Source of the DNA: Methylotuvimicrobium sp. KM2 | GTDB lineage: Bacteria; Pseudomonadota; Gammaproteobacteria; Methylococcales; Methylomonadaceae | Assembly: GCF_038051925.1 (NCBI RefSeq) | Contig: NZ_CP150634.1 | Coordinates: forward strand, 4,100,300 to 4,164,299 | Length of the DNA: 64,000 nucleotides | Reading direction: 5' to 3' | Shown: one piece after another, positions 40,778 through 50,256 of the stretch | How positions within the stretch are numbered: the stretch's first letter is position 1 | How the letters are laid out: each line of letters starts with the position of its first letter | The notes under the pieces: generated by a model | Seen by the model: only the letters and a program-made list of their open reading frames with translations | Told to the model about the DNA's origin: nothing | The model's database searches: none | Translations under genes and position numbers: made by a program

Positions 40778-42106
40778 ATGAAGCAAACCTCAACAGCCAC
40801 TCTAATTGTCTGCGGAGCTCTGATACTGAGCCCCTCCTTCCCTTCTTCGGTGCAAGCGGCCGCACCAGCCTCACAGTCCGAAACATTGCCCGAAAACATG
40901 TCGGCATTCATACGCACGATGTCGGCTAAGCACGGCTTCGACAAGAGCAAGCTGAATACATTATTCCGGTCGGTCGAATTGCAACCGCGCATCATTGAGG
41001 CCATCACCCGTCCTGCCGAAGCGATGCCCTGGTACAAATACCGGAAAATATTCATGACCGAAGCGCGCATCGAAGGCGGTGTAAAATTTATGCATGATAA
41101 TGCCGCAGCCTTGGCCGTTACCGAACAAAAATACGGCGTCCCGCCGGAAATCATCACGGCGATCATCGGCGTCGAGACTTCCTACGGTAAAAATACCGGC
41201 AGTTACCGGGTCATCGATGCCTTGTCGACATTGGCTTTCAACTACCCGAAACGGAGCCCGTTTTTCACCGGCGAACTTGAAAACTTTTTATTGCTGTGCC
41301 GCGAGGAACACATCGATCCGTTACAACCGACGGGATCTTATGCCGGCGCAATGGGCATTCCGCAATTTATGCCGAGCAGTTTTCGCAGCTATGCAGCCGA
41401 TTTCGAAGGAGACTATCACCGCGATATCTGGAACAATCCGGCCGATGCCATTGCCAGTGTCGGCAATTATTTTTTCAAACATCACTGGCAACGAGACCAA
41501 CCGGTGGCATTTCGGGCGAGCGCGCAAGGAAACGCTTACCGGCAAGCACTGCAGGGCGATATCAAGCCTGACCGCACTATCTCGCAGTTAAAAGCGTTGC
41601 AAGTCAAACCTCAACAAACGCTCACTGCGGATATAAAAGCTAAATTGCTAGCCTTTGAACTCGAACAAGGACAGGAGCTTTGGCTAGGATTGGATAACTT
41701 CTATGTTATCACCCGCTACAATCACAGTCCGCTTTACGCAATGGCGGTTTATCAGCTCAGCCGCGCGATTGCCGAACACTCGGAAACACCAAAGATAAGC
41801 GCCAGCCTACCGGACAACCCAACTGCTGCTCCTCCCCTTCAGGAAAGCGGTCAACAGGCCGCCATCTATATCCAACTGGGCGCCTTTGGTAATGAGGCCA
41901 ATGCTCTAGCTTTACGTAAAAAAATCGCCGAACACAGCCTACTGCCGCTACCCAAAATTAAACCCGTTACTCAAAACGGAACGACGCTTCACAAAGTGCA
42001 AATCGGTCCGTTAAAATCCGCCGAAGACGCCGAGCGATTAAACGACAAACTGAATGAAATCGGCATCGATCAAACACGGTATATCGTCGAAAGCATCGGA
42101 AATTAA
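40778..42106 (+). CDS. mltB: Membrane-bound lytic transglycosylase B with C-terminal SPOR-like domain
   Basis: The 442-residue protein has a signal peptide (residues 1-28), the MltB catalytic region with E133 in IIGVETSYGKNTG and GAMGIPQFMPSSFRSYA, and then a low-complexity linker (about 330-360). After it comes a roughly 80-residue C-terminal segment with AIYIQLGAFGNEANAL and HKVQIGPLKSAEDAERL, which is SPOR-like. E. coli MltB has no such domain. SPOR domains bind denuded septal glycans. No lipobox is seen. It lies between rodA and a MITE that begins two bases after its stop. Confidence 0.9.
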   Translation: MKQTSTATLIVCGALILSPSFPSSVQAAAPASQSETLPENMSAFIRTMSAKHGFDKSKLNTLFRSVELQPRIIEAITRPAEAMPWYKYRKIFMTEARIEGGVKFMHDNAAALAVTEQKYGVPPEIITAIIGVETSYGKNTGSYRVIDALSTLAFNYPKRSPFFTGELENFLLLCREEHIDPLQPTGSYAGAMGIPQFMPSSFRSYAADFEGDYHRDIWNNPADAIASVGNYFFKHHWQRDQPVAFRASAQGNAYRQALQGDIKPDRTISQLKALQVKPQQTLTADIKAKLLAFELEQGQELWLGLDNFYVITRYNHSPLYAMAVYQLSRAIAEHSETPKISASLPDNPTAAPPLQESGQQAAIYIQLGAFGNEANALALRKKIAEHSLLPLPKIKPVTQNGTTLHKVQIGPLKSAEDAERLNDKLNEIGIDQTRYIVESIGN

Positions 42107-42107
42107 C

Positions 42108-42352
42108 TACTCCCTTTTGCTTGAAAAACCGTCGAAGAATAAAAGGTATGGGATATGTCTATCGAGGATCGCCGTTCACCCAGCACCTAAATTATTCAAG
42201 GCAATTAACCATGGCCAATGGATCATGGAATTTAGGTGCTGGGTAAACCCATCCATAGGGGCTTGACGGCAGCGCTCCCTGCTGCCGACATCCTCGCTAG
42301 CCACAACCCATACCTTCATAAAGTTAACCATTTTTTGAGTATATAGGGAGTA
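42108..42352. mobile_element. C-family MITE-like element, copy 1, carrying an A insertion
   Basis: TACTCCC (42108-42114) and GGGAGTA (42346-42352) are perfect inverted ends, extended by imperfect pairing (CTTTTG...GAAAAACC against TTTTTTGAGTATA, and AAAAGGTATGGG against CCCATACCTT). Without the 65-bp A element at 42179-42243 it would match the 176-bp copy at 49679-49854. TA at both ends may be a target duplication, as in Tc/mariner-IS630-type elements (inference). It fills the gap between mltB and dacA. Confidence 0.75.
42179..42243 (+). mobile_element. A element, copy 2, inserted in C copy 1
   Basis: CCCAGCACCTAAATT and AATTTAGGTGCTGGG form the same perfect 15-bp ends as copy 1; the unit is 65 bp. 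It interrupts the C element after GCCGT, where the intact copy reads GCCGTGAACCC (49742-49752). The flanks TTCA and TAAA are plausible decayed forms of a TGAA duplication. Confidence 0.75.
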
Positions 42353-42402
42353 ATCACTGTTACAATATGACCTTCTGTTTTTGTATGCCCACACCGCGAA
42401 TA

Positions 42403-43566
42403 ATGACCTCCTCAAAAGTTTACCTCAGCCTGATTGTTTATCTATTTTTTAGCTTATTGCAAACGGCAAACGCGGCCTCCGATAAAACCGATCCGATCAT
42501 GATTCCTTCGCCGCCGAGTGTCGCCGCGAGCAGTTATATTTTACTCGATGCCGATAGCGGTAAAGTGCTGGGCGAAAACAATGCCGACGTCAAGCTCCCC
42601 CCCGCCAGTCTGACCAAAATCATGGCCGTTTATGTCGTATTCACCGAGTTGAGTAAAGGCCACCTGAGTCTCAGCGAAAATGTCACGGTCAGTCAAAAGG
42701 CCTGGCGCACCCCGGGCTCGCGCATGTTCGTCGAAGTCAACAAACAAGTCACGGTCGAAGAGTTGCTCAAAGGCATCATCATTCAATCGGGGAATGACGC
42801 GAGCGTCGCACTAGCCGAACATGTCGCCGGAGACGAAGCCACTTTCGCCGAAATGATGAACCAACAAGCCGCCATACTCGGCATGAAAAACAGCCATTTC
42901 GTCAATAGCATGGGGCTACACGATGACGACCATTACACAACAGCTCAAGATTTGGCGATATTAACGCGCGCAATGATTCGTGAATTCCCCGATTATTACG
43001 CATGGTTTTCGGAAAAAGAATACACCTACAATAAAATCACGCAACGCAATCGCAATAAACTTCTGTGGCGCGATCCCAGCGTCGACGGTGTCAAGACGGG
43101 CCATACGGAAGCGGCCGGTTACTGTTTAGTCGCATCGGCGGTTCGTGATGGCATGCGCCTGATCTCTGTAGTCATGGGAACGAAAAGCGAACGCGCCCGC
43201 GCCAATGAAAACCAGTCTTTGCTAAATTACGGTTACCGCTTCTATGAAACTCATCGACTGTACAAAGGCAATGAAGCCTTGACTGAGACCCGCATCTGGA
43301 AAGGCGCGGATAAAAACTTGGCTTTAGGCCTGGCCGAAGACCTTTATGTCACGATCCCTCGCCGCCATTACGAAGACCTGAAGGCCATCATTAATTTTGA
43401 ACAAAAAATCATCGCACCGGTCAACCAAGGTGACAATTTAGGCACCGTCAATGTGACGTTGGCCGGCGAACCATTAATTGAAAAGAAACTAATCGCGCTA
43501 ACTTCCGTAGAAAAAGGCAATTTAATGCGTAACCTTTACGATACTGTTCTCATGCTGGTGAAATAA
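42403..43566 (+). CDS. dacA: D-alanyl-D-alanine carboxypeptidase (PBP5/6 type)
   Basis: The periplasmic carboxypeptidase trims the pentapeptide of peptidoglycan. It has motifs SLTK (catalytic Ser69 from this start), SGN in IIIQSGNDASVAL and KTG in DGVKTGHTEAAG, plus the C-terminal PBP5 beta domain and an amphipathic tail. The ATG at 42403 begins a good signal peptide (MTSSKVYLSLIVYLFFSLL...ANA); in-frame ATGs at 42385 and 42367 are alternatives, all with weak ribosome sites. A MITE ends just upstream, so its promoter may lie in that element. Confidence 0.92.
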   Translation: MTSSKVYLSLIVYLFFSLLQTANAASDKTDPIMIPSPPSVAASSYILLDADSGKVLGENNADVKLPPASLTKIMAVYVVFTELSKGHLSLSENVTVSQKAWRTPGSRMFVEVNKQVTVEELLKGIIIQSGNDASVALAEHVAGDEATFAEMMNQQAAILGMKNSHFVNSMGLHDDDHYTTAQDLAILTRAMIREFPDYYAWFSEKEYTYNKITQRNRNKLLWRDPSVDGVKTGHTEAAGYCLVASAVRDGMRLISVVMGTKSERARANENQSLLNYGYRFYETHRLYKGNEALTETRIWKGADKNLALGLAEDLYVTIPRRHYEDLKAIINFEQKIIAPVNQGDNLGTVNVTLAGEPLIEKKLIALTSVEKGNLMRNLYDTVLMLVK

Positions 43567-43569
43567 AAA

Positions 43570-44415
43570 ATGAGTGATAACCCGACAGTTTATTTAAACG
43601 GCCAGTATCTCCCGCTCGATCAAGCTAAAATCCCAGTGCTCGACCGCGGCTTTTTATTCGGCGACGGCATTTACGAAGTCATTCCGGCTTATGCCGGACA
43701 CTTATTCCGCCTCCCGGAACACATCGACCGTCTCGAAGCCAGCCTGAAAAGCATTCGCCTAAATAGCCCTCACAGCCGCGAGCAATGGGCCGGTATTCTA
43801 GAGCCGCTACTCGAACCGGGACAGGATCAATACATCTATTTGCAAATCACACGCGGCGTAGCGCCGAAACGTGATCATGCATTCCCCGAGCATATCGAAC
43901 CAACCGTGTTCGCCATGTGCTCGCCTATCATACCCCTAAGCGGCCGCGACAGCGGCGTCAAAGCCATCACGCTCGACGACACCCGCTGGGCATTATGTCA
44001 TATCAAGGCCATTACCTTATTAGCCAACATTTTGCTTAGACAAAAAGCGGTAGACCAAGGTTGTACAGAGGCGATATTAGTTAAAGACGGCTACGTGACA
44101 GAAGGCGCGGCCAGCAATATTTTCGCAGTCCTCGACGGCATTCTGGTAACGCCGCCGAAAGGCGAAGAAATTTTGCCCGGCATCACCCGCGACGTCATCC
44201 TGGAACTCGCCAAGACCAACGACATTCCCTATAGCGAAGATATTATTTCGCTCGAAGCTCTAAAAACCGCCGACGAAATCTGGCTCACCAGTTCGACCCG
44301 CGAAATCATTCCGGTCGTCGAACTCGACTCGGAACCTGTCTCGGACGGTAAACCGGGACAGGTTTGGCAAAAAATGCATCAACTTTATCAAGAGTTCAAG
44401 AAAGCCCAATCATGA
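43570..44415 (+). CDS. dat: D-amino-acid aminotransferase (class IV, PLP)
   Basis: The 281-residue enzyme of the branched-chain/D-alanine aminotransferase fold has GFLFGDGIYEVIPAYAG near the start, the PLP lysine in CHIKAITLLANILLRQKA (about residue 146), and TEGAASNIFAV. It is likely to interconvert D-alanine and 2-oxoglutarate to D-glutamate for peptidoglycan. It lies between dacA and the DUF493 gene, an arrangement common in gammaproteobacteria. Confidence 0.9.
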   Translation: MSDNPTVYLNGQYLPLDQAKIPVLDRGFLFGDGIYEVIPAYAGHLFRLPEHIDRLEASLKSIRLNSPHSREQWAGILEPLLEPGQDQYIYLQITRGVAPKRDHAFPEHIEPTVFAMCSPIIPLSGRDSGVKAITLDDTRWALCHIKAITLLANILLRQKAVDQGCTEAILVKDGYVTEGAASNIFAVLDGILVTPPKGEEILPGITRDVILELAKTNDIPYSEDIISLEALKTADEIWLTSSTREIIPVVELDSEPVSDGKPGQVWQKMHQLYQEFKKAQS

Positions 44416-44678
44416 GCGAACAAGAAGATATACTGAAATTCCCCTGCCGCTTTCCAATTAAAGCGATGGGCATGAACAGCATCGAATTAGATATTCATGT
44501 CGTCGAAATTATTCGGCGCCATGTCAACGACCTTCACGAAAGCGCAGTCACATCGCGCCCCAGTAAAGGCGGAAAGTACACTTCAGTAACCGTCACCATC
44601 ACCGCGACCAGCAAACAACAACTAGATGCAATTTATCAAGATTTAACCGACTCGCCGCTCGTATTGATGGCTTTATAG
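44412..44678 (+). CDS. ybeD: DUF493 family protein (YbeD-like)
   Basis: The start at 44412 (overlapping the dat stop by four bases) gives 88 residues with the DUF493 pattern FPCRFPIKAMGMNS and GGKYTSVTVTITATSKQQLDAIYQDLT. The fold resembles an ACT-like regulatory domain; its role is unknown, although it sits between dacA and lipB in many proteobacteria. A longer frame upstream overlaps dat and has no family support. Confidence 0.9.
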   Translation: MSEQEDILKFPCRFPIKAMGMNSIELDIHVVEIIRRHVNDLHESAVTSRPSKGGKYTSVTVTITATSKQQLDAIYQDLTDSPLVLMAL

Positions 44679-44807
44679 TGACAAACGGATAACGCTTTCC
44701 AATGAAGACTTTCCATGAAATACCGTTGACGGCAGTGATAACGAAGAATATCGGCGATAATATGCCCTATCCGAATAATCTGCATCCCATTGCATAAGAA
44801 TAAAGCG

Positions 44808-45416
44808 ATGTCACTGGCGATCCGCAACCTCGGCCTGCAACCCTACGAAGGGGTTTGGCGCGACATGCAAACGTTCACGCAGCAACGCACCCCCCATACT
44901 CCTGACGAACTATGGATCGTCGAACATCCGCCTGTTTATACGCTCGGTTTGAACGGCAAACGCGAACACCTCTTGCAAGTCAGCGATATTCCGGTCGTAC
45001 AAACCGATCGAGGCGGCCAGATTACCTACCACGGCCCGGGACAACTGGTACTATATACATTACTGGACATCAAGCGCTTGAACCTGGGTATCCGAGCACT
45101 GGTCACGACGCTCGAGCAAGCAATCATAGAAACGCTGGCCCAATACGGCATCCGAGCATCATCGCAAGCCGACAAACCCGGCGTTTATGTCGCGAACAAA
45201 AAAATCGGATCGATCGGGCTACGGGTAAAAAAAAACTGCAGCTATCACGGTCTGAGCTTGAATAACCACATGGATTTAAAACCGTTCGACCTGATCAACA
45301 CTTGCGGCTTTGCCGACATGCAAGTCACGCAATTAGCCGACCTCGGCATCGAAATCGAAACTAGCGAACTGGCCGTACCGGTCGCTCACGCCATCACTCA
45401 GGCAATATCACGATGA
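44808..45416 (+). CDS. lipB: Octanoyltransferase (lipoate biosynthesis)
   Basis: The ATG at 44808 gives about 202 residues starting [17 protein letters not shown]; an upstream in-frame TTG is less likely. LipB transfers octanoyl groups from ACP to lipoyl domains. [22 protein letters not shown], the catalytic Lys in [10 protein letters not shown] and the catalytic Cys in [14 protein letters not shown] are present. Its end overlaps lipA by four bases. Confidence 0.96.
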   Translation: MSLAIRNLGLQPYEGVWRDMQTFTQQRTPHTPDELWIVEHPPVYTLGLNGKREHLLQVSDIPVVQTDRGGQITYHGPGQLVLYTLLDIKRLNLGIRALVTTLEQAIIETLAQYGIRASSQADKPGVYVANKKIGSIGLRVKKNCSYHGLSLNNHMDLKPFDLINTCGFADMQVTQLADLGIEIETSELAVPVAHAITQAISR

Positions 45417-46378
45417 CTTTACAAGCCCCCTCACGAAACACGCCGGAGTCGCATCAACGCAACTCCGTCAAACTCTCTCGAATCCCAGTCAAAGTCGAAC
45501 CGGTTGCAGAACCGCTACGCAAGCCCGATTGGATACGCATTAAAGTCTCGGCGAACGACGAAATTAACCGCATCAAAAAACTATTGCGCGAAAACAATCT
45601 GCACACGGTCTGCGAAGAAGCCGCTTGCCCCAACCTTGGCGAATGTTTCAGCCACGGAACTGCGACCTTCATGATCATGGGCGACCTATGCACCCGTCGC
45701 TGCCCTTTCTGCGACGTTGCACACGGCAAACCTAAACCGCTCGATCAAAACGAACCGCTACATTTGGCGCAGACGATCAAGTCAATGAAGCTGAAGTATG
45801 TCGTGATTACCTCGGTCGACCGCGACGACTTGCGAGACGGCGGCGCCGGACATTTCGCCGATTGTATCGCCGCAATTCGACAAGAAACGCCGGCCACCAA
45901 AATTGAAATACTGGTTCCCGATTTTCGCGGCCGCCTCGACAAGGCCGTCGACATACTGAGCAGAGAGCCTTGCGATGTATTCAATCATAACCTGGAAACA
46001 GTTCCAAGGCTTTACCGAGAAGCAAGGCCGGGCGCCGATTATCAAGGCTCGCTCGATCTGCTCAAACGTTATCATGAAGTCTGCCCGGAAACACCGACCA
46101 AGTCCGGTATAATGTTGGGCCTCGGTGAAACGCACGACGAAGTCGTCGAGGTTATGAAAGATTTAATCGCTCACGGCTGTTCAATGTTGACATTGGGCCA
46201 ATACCTACCGCCAAGCAAGGATCATCTGCCGGTCAAGCGCTATTGGGCGCCCGAGGAATTCGACGAACTTGCCGAAACGGCTTACGAAATCGGCTTCAAA
46301 CAAGTCGCCAGCGCACCGCTGGTCCGCTCGTCCTACCACGCCGATCTGCAAGCCAAAGCGGTGGTATCGACAGATTAA
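45413..46378 (+). CDS. lipA: Lipoyl synthase (radical SAM)
   Basis: The 321-residue enzyme inserts two sulfurs into octanoyl chains. Both iron-sulfur motifs are clear: the auxiliary [12 protein letters not shown] (CX4CX5C) and the radical-SAM CTRRCPFC (CX3CX2C), with the C-terminal RSSYHADLQ serine ligand. It overlaps lipB, so the octanoylation and sulfur-insertion genes are coupled. A hairpin terminator follows. Confidence 0.97.
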   Translation: MTLQAPSRNTPESHQRNSVKLSRIPVKVEPVAEPLRKPDWIRIKVSANDEINRIKKLLRENNLHTVCEEAACPNLGECFSHGTATFMIMGDLCTRRCPFCDVAHGKPKPLDQNEPLHLAQTIKSMKLKYVVITSVDRDDLRDGGAGHFADCIAAIRQETPATKIEILVPDFRGRLDKAVDILSREPCDVFNHNLETVPRLYREARPGADYQGSLDLLKRYHEVCPETPTKSGIMLGLGETHDEVVEVMKDLIAHGCSMLTLGQYLPPSKDHLPVKRYWAPEEFDELAETAYEIGFKQVASAPLVRSSYHADLQAKAVVSTD

Positions 46379-46383
46379 CAATA

Positions 46384-46415
46384 AAACCCATCGACCGGAA
46401 GTTGTCGATGGGTTT
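46384..46415 (+). terminator. Terminator hairpin after lipA
   Basis: AAACCCATCGAC and GTCGATGGGTTT form a perfect 12-bp stem with an eight-base loop starting six bases after the lipA stop. The T tract is short (TTT, then CAC), so termination may be partial. Confidence 0.7.
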
Positions 46416-46476
46416 CACTCTGTTCAGCCAATCCTACGCTAAGACCAAAACCCGTTCGTTGGAAACTAACCGAATC

Positions 46477-46665
46477 TTAAGGAATATGCACAAAATAACC
46501 TATACAAGTAGTAGGCTTTGTGGCGGTTTGGTGACTCGCTTGACAGGACGCCGTGTATACGTCCATGTAGGCTTGACGGCGGCTATCCCTGCCGCCGACA
46601 CCTGTCAATCGAGCCACCAAACCCCCTTCCGACAGTTGTCTAAGTTATTTCATGCTCGTTCCTAA
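46477..46665. mobile_element. B-family MITE-like element, copy 1
   Basis: The ends TTAAGGAATATGCACAAAATAAC and GTTATTTCATGCTCGTTCCTAA are imperfect inverted repeats, continued inward by TTTGTGGCGGTTTGGTGACTCG against CGAGCCACCAAACCCCC. The interior carries the shared core (ACAGGACGCCGTGTATACG, then TTGACGGCGGCTATCCCTG). It is 189 bp, with TAA at both borders as a possible duplication, and sits between lipA and tex. Confidence 0.75.
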
Positions 46666-46711
46666 CCAATCCTTCACTTTTTACGATTCACGATTCACTA
46701 TTCACCAAAAT

Positions 46712-48988
46712 ATGGACATCACTCAACGCATCGCCGAAGAATTAGCCGTCAACCCGAAACAAGTCAACGCCGCTATTGCATTATTGGACGAAGGCGCGAC
46801 CGTGCCTTTCATCGCTCGTTACCGCAAGGAGATCACCGGCGGCCTTGACGACACGCAACTGCGTAACCTGGAAGAACGCCTGATTTATTTACGCGAGTTG
46901 AACGACCGGCGCGAAACCATTCTCGAAAGCATCAAATCGCAAGGCAAACTGACGCCCGATTTGGAAAAAGCTATCCTCGATGCCGACACCAAAACGCTGC
47001 TCGAAGATCTCTACCTGCCGTACAAACCGAAGCGCCGCACCAAGGCCCAGATTGCGCGCGAAGCGGGTCTAGAACCCTTGGCCGATGCGCTATTGAACGA
47101 CCGCGGCCTTATCCCGAACGAAGCCGCGCTTAGCTATATCGATCAAGATAAAGGCGTTCCAGATACCGCCGCCGCACTGGACGGGGCACGCCAAATCATC
47201 ATGGAACGCATTTCCGAAGACGCCGAACTACTCTCCGAACTGCGCGAACGCATCTGGCAAAAAGGCATCATTCACTCGGTCGTCGTCGCCGGTAAAGAAC
47301 AGGAAGCCGCTAAATTCAAGGACTACTTCGATTATCAGGAAGCCATCAACAAGATTCCATCGCACAGAGCACTGGCTTTATTCCGTGGCCGCAACGAAGA
47401 CTTGCTCAACATTAGCCTGAAACCAGCCATGGAAGACCAAGACGAACACCGACTTTGCGAACAATTCGTCGCGAAGCGTTTGAATATCACCGATACATCC
47501 AAACCGGCCGATGCCTGGCTTGCCGAGACAGCGCGCTTCGCATGGAAGATCAAGTTGTTCACGCGCATCGATCTGGACTTGAAACTGCGCCTGCGCGAAG
47601 CGGCCGAATTTGAGGCGATCCGCGTCTTCGCGAGCAACTTACGGGATTTGTTACTCGCCGCACCGGCCGGCCCGAAGGCAACGATGGGACTCGACCCCGG
47701 CATCCGCACCGGCGTCAAGGTTGCGATCGTCGACCCGACCGGAAAACTGCTCGCAACCGAAACGATCTATCCATTTCAACCTCGCAATCAATGGGATCAG
47801 TCCATCGACACATTAGCTCGACTGATCGCACAACATCGAGTCGATTTAGTCAGCATCGGCAACGGCACCGGCTCGCGCGAGACCGATCAACTGGTCGGCG
47901 ATCTGATCAAGCGCCATCCGGAACTAAAAGTCACCAAACTGACTGTTTCGGAAGCCGGCGCATCGGTTTATTCGGCATCGGAACTCGCCGCGAAAGAATT
48001 TCCCGATCTCGACGTCTCGCTCAGAGGCGCGGTCTCGATTGCGCGACGCCTACAAGACCCGCTCGCCGAACTGGTCAAGATCGATCCGAAATCGATCGGC
48101 GTCGGCCAATATCAGCACGATGTCAATCAAGCGCAACTGGCTCGCATGCTCGACACCGTCGTCGAGGATTGTGTGAACGCGGTCGGCGTCGACGTCAATA
48201 CCGCATCGGTCGCATTGCTCAAGCAGGTATCCGGCTTATCGGCCAGCGTTAGTGAAAACATCGTCGCGTTCCGCGATCAAAACGGGCCGTTCAAAAACCG
48301 CAAGCAATTGAAGAAAGTTCCGCGCCTCGGCGACAAAGCCTTCGAACAAGCGGCCGGTTTCTTACGCGTAATGAACGGCGACAATCCGCTCGACGCTTCC
48401 GCCGTGCATCCCGAAGCCTATCCTGTCGTCGAAGCGATCATTGGCGACACCGGCAAATCGGTTCGCGACTTAATCGGCCAAAGCGCTTATCTACGTTCAC
48501 TGAACCCGGCCAACTACACCGATGAAACCTTCGGCCTGCCGACTGTAACCGATATTTTGCAAGAACTCGAAAAACCGGGACGCGACCCGCGCCCCGAATT
48601 CAAAAGCGTGCAATACAAGGAAGGTGTCGAAAAAATCACCGATCTGAAACCCGGAATGATGCTCGAGGGTGTCGTGACTAATGTCGCGAACTTCGGAGCT
48701 TTTGTCGATATCGGCGTACACCAGGACGGTCTGGTGCATATTTCGCATTTAGCCGATGTCTTTATCAAAGACCCTCGCGATGTAGTCAAAACAGGCGACA
48801 TGGTCAAGGTTAAAGTATTAGAAGTCGATGTGCCCAGACAACGCATTTCGCTGACCATGAAAAAGGGAGAACCCAACACGGAATCAAAACCGGCACCTTC
48901 GCCCCGCAAACCTGCCAAACAACCCCGGCAAGCACCGAAACCTCAAGGCGCGATGGCCGACGCATTAGCCAAAGCGTTGAAAAAATAA
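46712..48988 (+). CDS. tex: RNA-binding transcription accessory protein Tex
   Basis: The ATG at 46712 gives 758 residues ([18 protein letters not shown]...), close to E. coli YhgF. Domains in order: N-terminal helix-turn-helix/central helical region, YqgF-like RNase-H fold ([17 protein letters not shown], about 325-450), helix-hairpin-helix region (around 480-560) and an S1 domain with [22 protein letters not shown] (about 645-715), then a Lys/Pro-rich tail. Tex binds nucleic acid and RNA polymerase. An upstream extension to 46652 lies in repeat DNA and is rejected. Confidence 0.95.
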   Translation: MDITQRIAEELAVNPKQVNAAIALLDEGATVPFIARYRKEITGGLDDTQLRNLEERLIYLRELNDRRETILESIKSQGKLTPDLEKAILDADTKTLLEDLYLPYKPKRRTKAQIAREAGLEPLADALLNDRGLIPNEAALSYIDQDKGVPDTAAALDGARQIIMERISEDAELLSELRERIWQKGIIHSVVVAGKEQEAAKFKDYFDYQEAINKIPSHRALALFRGRNEDLLNISLKPAMEDQDEHRLCEQFVAKRLNITDTSKPADAWLAETARFAWKIKLFTRIDLDLKLRLREAAEFEAIRVFASNLRDLLLAAPAGPKATMGLDPGIRTGVKVAIVDPTGKLLATETIYPFQPRNQWDQSIDTLARLIAQHRVDLVSIGNGTGSRETDQLVGDLIKRHPELKVTKLTVSEAGASVYSASELAAKEFPDLDVSLRGAVSIARRLQDPLAELVKIDPKSIGVGQYQHDVNQAQLARMLDTVVEDCVNAVGVDVNTASVALLKQVSGLSASVSENIVAFRDQNGPFKNRKQLKKVPRLGDKAFEQAAGFLRVMNGDNPLDASAVHPEAYPVVEAIIGDTGKSVRDLIGQSAYLRSLNPANYTDETFGLPTVTDILQELEKPGRDPRPEFKSVQYKEGVEKITDLKPGMMLEGVVTNVANFGAFVDIGVHQDGLVHISHLADVFIKDPRDVVKTGDMVKVKVLEVDVPRQRISLTMKKGEPNTESKPAPSPRKPAKQPRQAPKPQGAMADALAKALKK

Positions 48989-49002
48989 ACTTTAAATCCT
49001 CT

Positions 49003-49010
49003 GCTATACT
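49003..49010 (+). promoter_or_regulatory. Possible extended -10 promoter before the TIGR04073-like gene
   Basis: TGCTATACT (TG-N-TATACT) lies 35-42 bases upstream of the ATG at 49045 and has no good -35 box, as is usual for extended -10 promoters. The gene is otherwise separated from tex by only 56 bases. Confidence 0.4.
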
Positions 49011-49044
49011 GAAGCGAAAAATAAATCAACCGGCAGGATTTGCT

Positions 49045-49602
49045 ATGACATCATCTAATCGCACCATGATCCCAGTGTTACTGGTCAGTTTTTTGACCGC
49101 CTTCGCGCCCGAGTCTCAGGCTCAAAACGCCCATCCCCGCGTTTGCGGCAGCTATGGCGAAATAATCGGCCATAAAACGCTTAATGCCTTCGGTAACTTG
49201 GGCGGCTCAATACTTGAATTACCGAAGAATGTCATCAATACATCGAATCAAAGCAACGTCTTTTACGGCTTCACCGGAGGCCTTTTTAAAGGCATCGTCA
49301 ACATGGCAGGCCGGATAGGCGTCGGCATCGCCGACTTGGTAACGATTCCGCTTCCGACCAAACCCATCGCATATCCTCTCTATGTTTGGGATGATTTCGA
49401 CATCGACACGACCTATGGTGAAGCTTACCGTCTCTACCAGTGCACGCCGAAACCGAAACCCATCGTCCAAGCCCCGGAACCCGAGCCCGTCATTGAGCCT
49501 GAACCGACGGTATACACTCCGCAGCCAGTTGAAACACCGGAAGTCTATCAAGACACCACACGAAAAATAGATCAGTTATTCAAAGAGGAAATGCATAAAT
49601 AA
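49045..49602 (+). CDS. Exosortase-system-associated TIGR04073-like exported protein
   Basis: The 185-residue protein has a signal peptide (cleavage near SQAQN, residue 26), a central block resembling TIGR04073 (NLGGSILELPKNVI, FYGFTGGLFKGIVNMAGRIGVGIADLVTIPLP, about residues 50-105) and a Pro/Glu-rich C-terminal tail with PKPIVQAPEPEPVIEPEP. Members of that family co-occur with exosortase/PEP-CTERM systems, but the molecular role is unknown. AGGA lies seven bases upstream of the ATG. No exosortase gene is in the window. Confidence 0.7.
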   Translation: MTSSNRTMIPVLLVSFLTAFAPESQAQNAHPRVCGSYGEIIGHKTLNAFGNLGGSILELPKNVINTSNQSNVFYGFTGGLFKGIVNMAGRIGVGIADLVTIPLPTKPIAYPLYVWDDFDIDTTYGEAYRLYQCTPKPKPIVQAPEPEPVIEPEPTVYTPQPVETPEVYQDTTRKIDQLFKEEMHK

Positions 49603-49678
49603 TGAAAACAGGTGGAACCGAGCATAAGGCATAATCCTAAATTCGGCAGTTTGACCATAAGAATTTCTAGATATTATC

Positions 49679-49854
49679 TACTCCCTTTTGATTGAAAAAC
49701 CGACTAAGAATAAAAGGTATGGGATGTGTCTATCGAGGACCGCCGTGAACCCATCCATGGGGGCTTGACGGCAGCAATCCCTGCTGCCGACATCCTCGCT
49801 AGCCACACCCCATACCTTCACAAAGTTAGCTAATTTTTGAGTATAAAAGGAGTA
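49679..49854. mobile_element. C-family MITE-like element, copy 2 (empty-site form)
   Basis: TACTCCC and GGAGTA are the inverted ends; AAAAGGTATGGG and CCCATACCTT lie inside them. The 176-bp element contains the shared core GACCGCCGTGAACCCATCCATG followed by TTGACGGCAGCAATCCCTGCTGCCG, and it has no A insertion. It serves as the reference for copy 1 at 42108. Confidence 0.75.
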
Positions 49855-49940
49855 AGCCTTTTCGCTAAGCTCTTGGGTGTGAAGGAGTGTTATATATACT
49901 CATCGTAGATGAAAATTCGGCATCGGGGTGCCCATTAAAG

Positions 49941-49990
49941 GACGCCGCAAAGCCTACTACTTGTAGCAGTTATTTTGTGCATATTCCTAA
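49941..49990 (-). repeat. B-family end, copy 3 (partial)
   Basis: Leftward this reads TTAGGAATATGCACAAAATAACTGC, then TACAAGTAGTAGGCTTTGCGGC, matching the first 50 bases of B copy 1. The rest of the element is missing or replaced by unrelated sequence. Confidence 0.6.
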
Positions 49991-50256
49991 CCCAGCTTTA
50001 ACAAGTGTAGTGCCTACCGCCTATGCTATTGAAATATAATAATTAAAAATCATGCCAAATTTAGCTTTGTAGTGCCATAAAATTAATTATTGCATATTAT
50101 TCAATAACCTATTGACGCGCAATGTTAAGGCTGGGCTAAGCAAAAGCGAAGCAGAGGCACTATATGGCTTTCCATGGCTCGCATCGATTGCAATCGGCTC
50201 CAATTCGAATCGCGCGGCGGGTCTCGGAAAGCTAGAGCCTGGAAAAAAGCCCCCTT

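Larger units (their letters stand above)
49603..50256. other. Repeat-filled gap between the TIGR04073-like gene and soxB
   Basis: This 654-base gap between converging genes contains the inverse of the AACTGCCGAATTTAGGAT repeat (about 49633-49652), C copy 2 (49679-49854) and a B-family end (49941-49990). Direct repeats TGTAGTGCC occur near 50005 and 50072, and short GGTGAAA-type repeats near 50255-50275. A weak open frame at 50112 matches nothing known and runs antisense into soxB; I do not regard it as a gene. Confidence 0.6.

Noticed and set aside
46652-46711. Upstream extension of tex by 20 residues
   Set aside because: It lies in repeat DNA ending in simple ACGATTCACGATTCAC sequence; the family N-terminus begins at the ATG at 46712.
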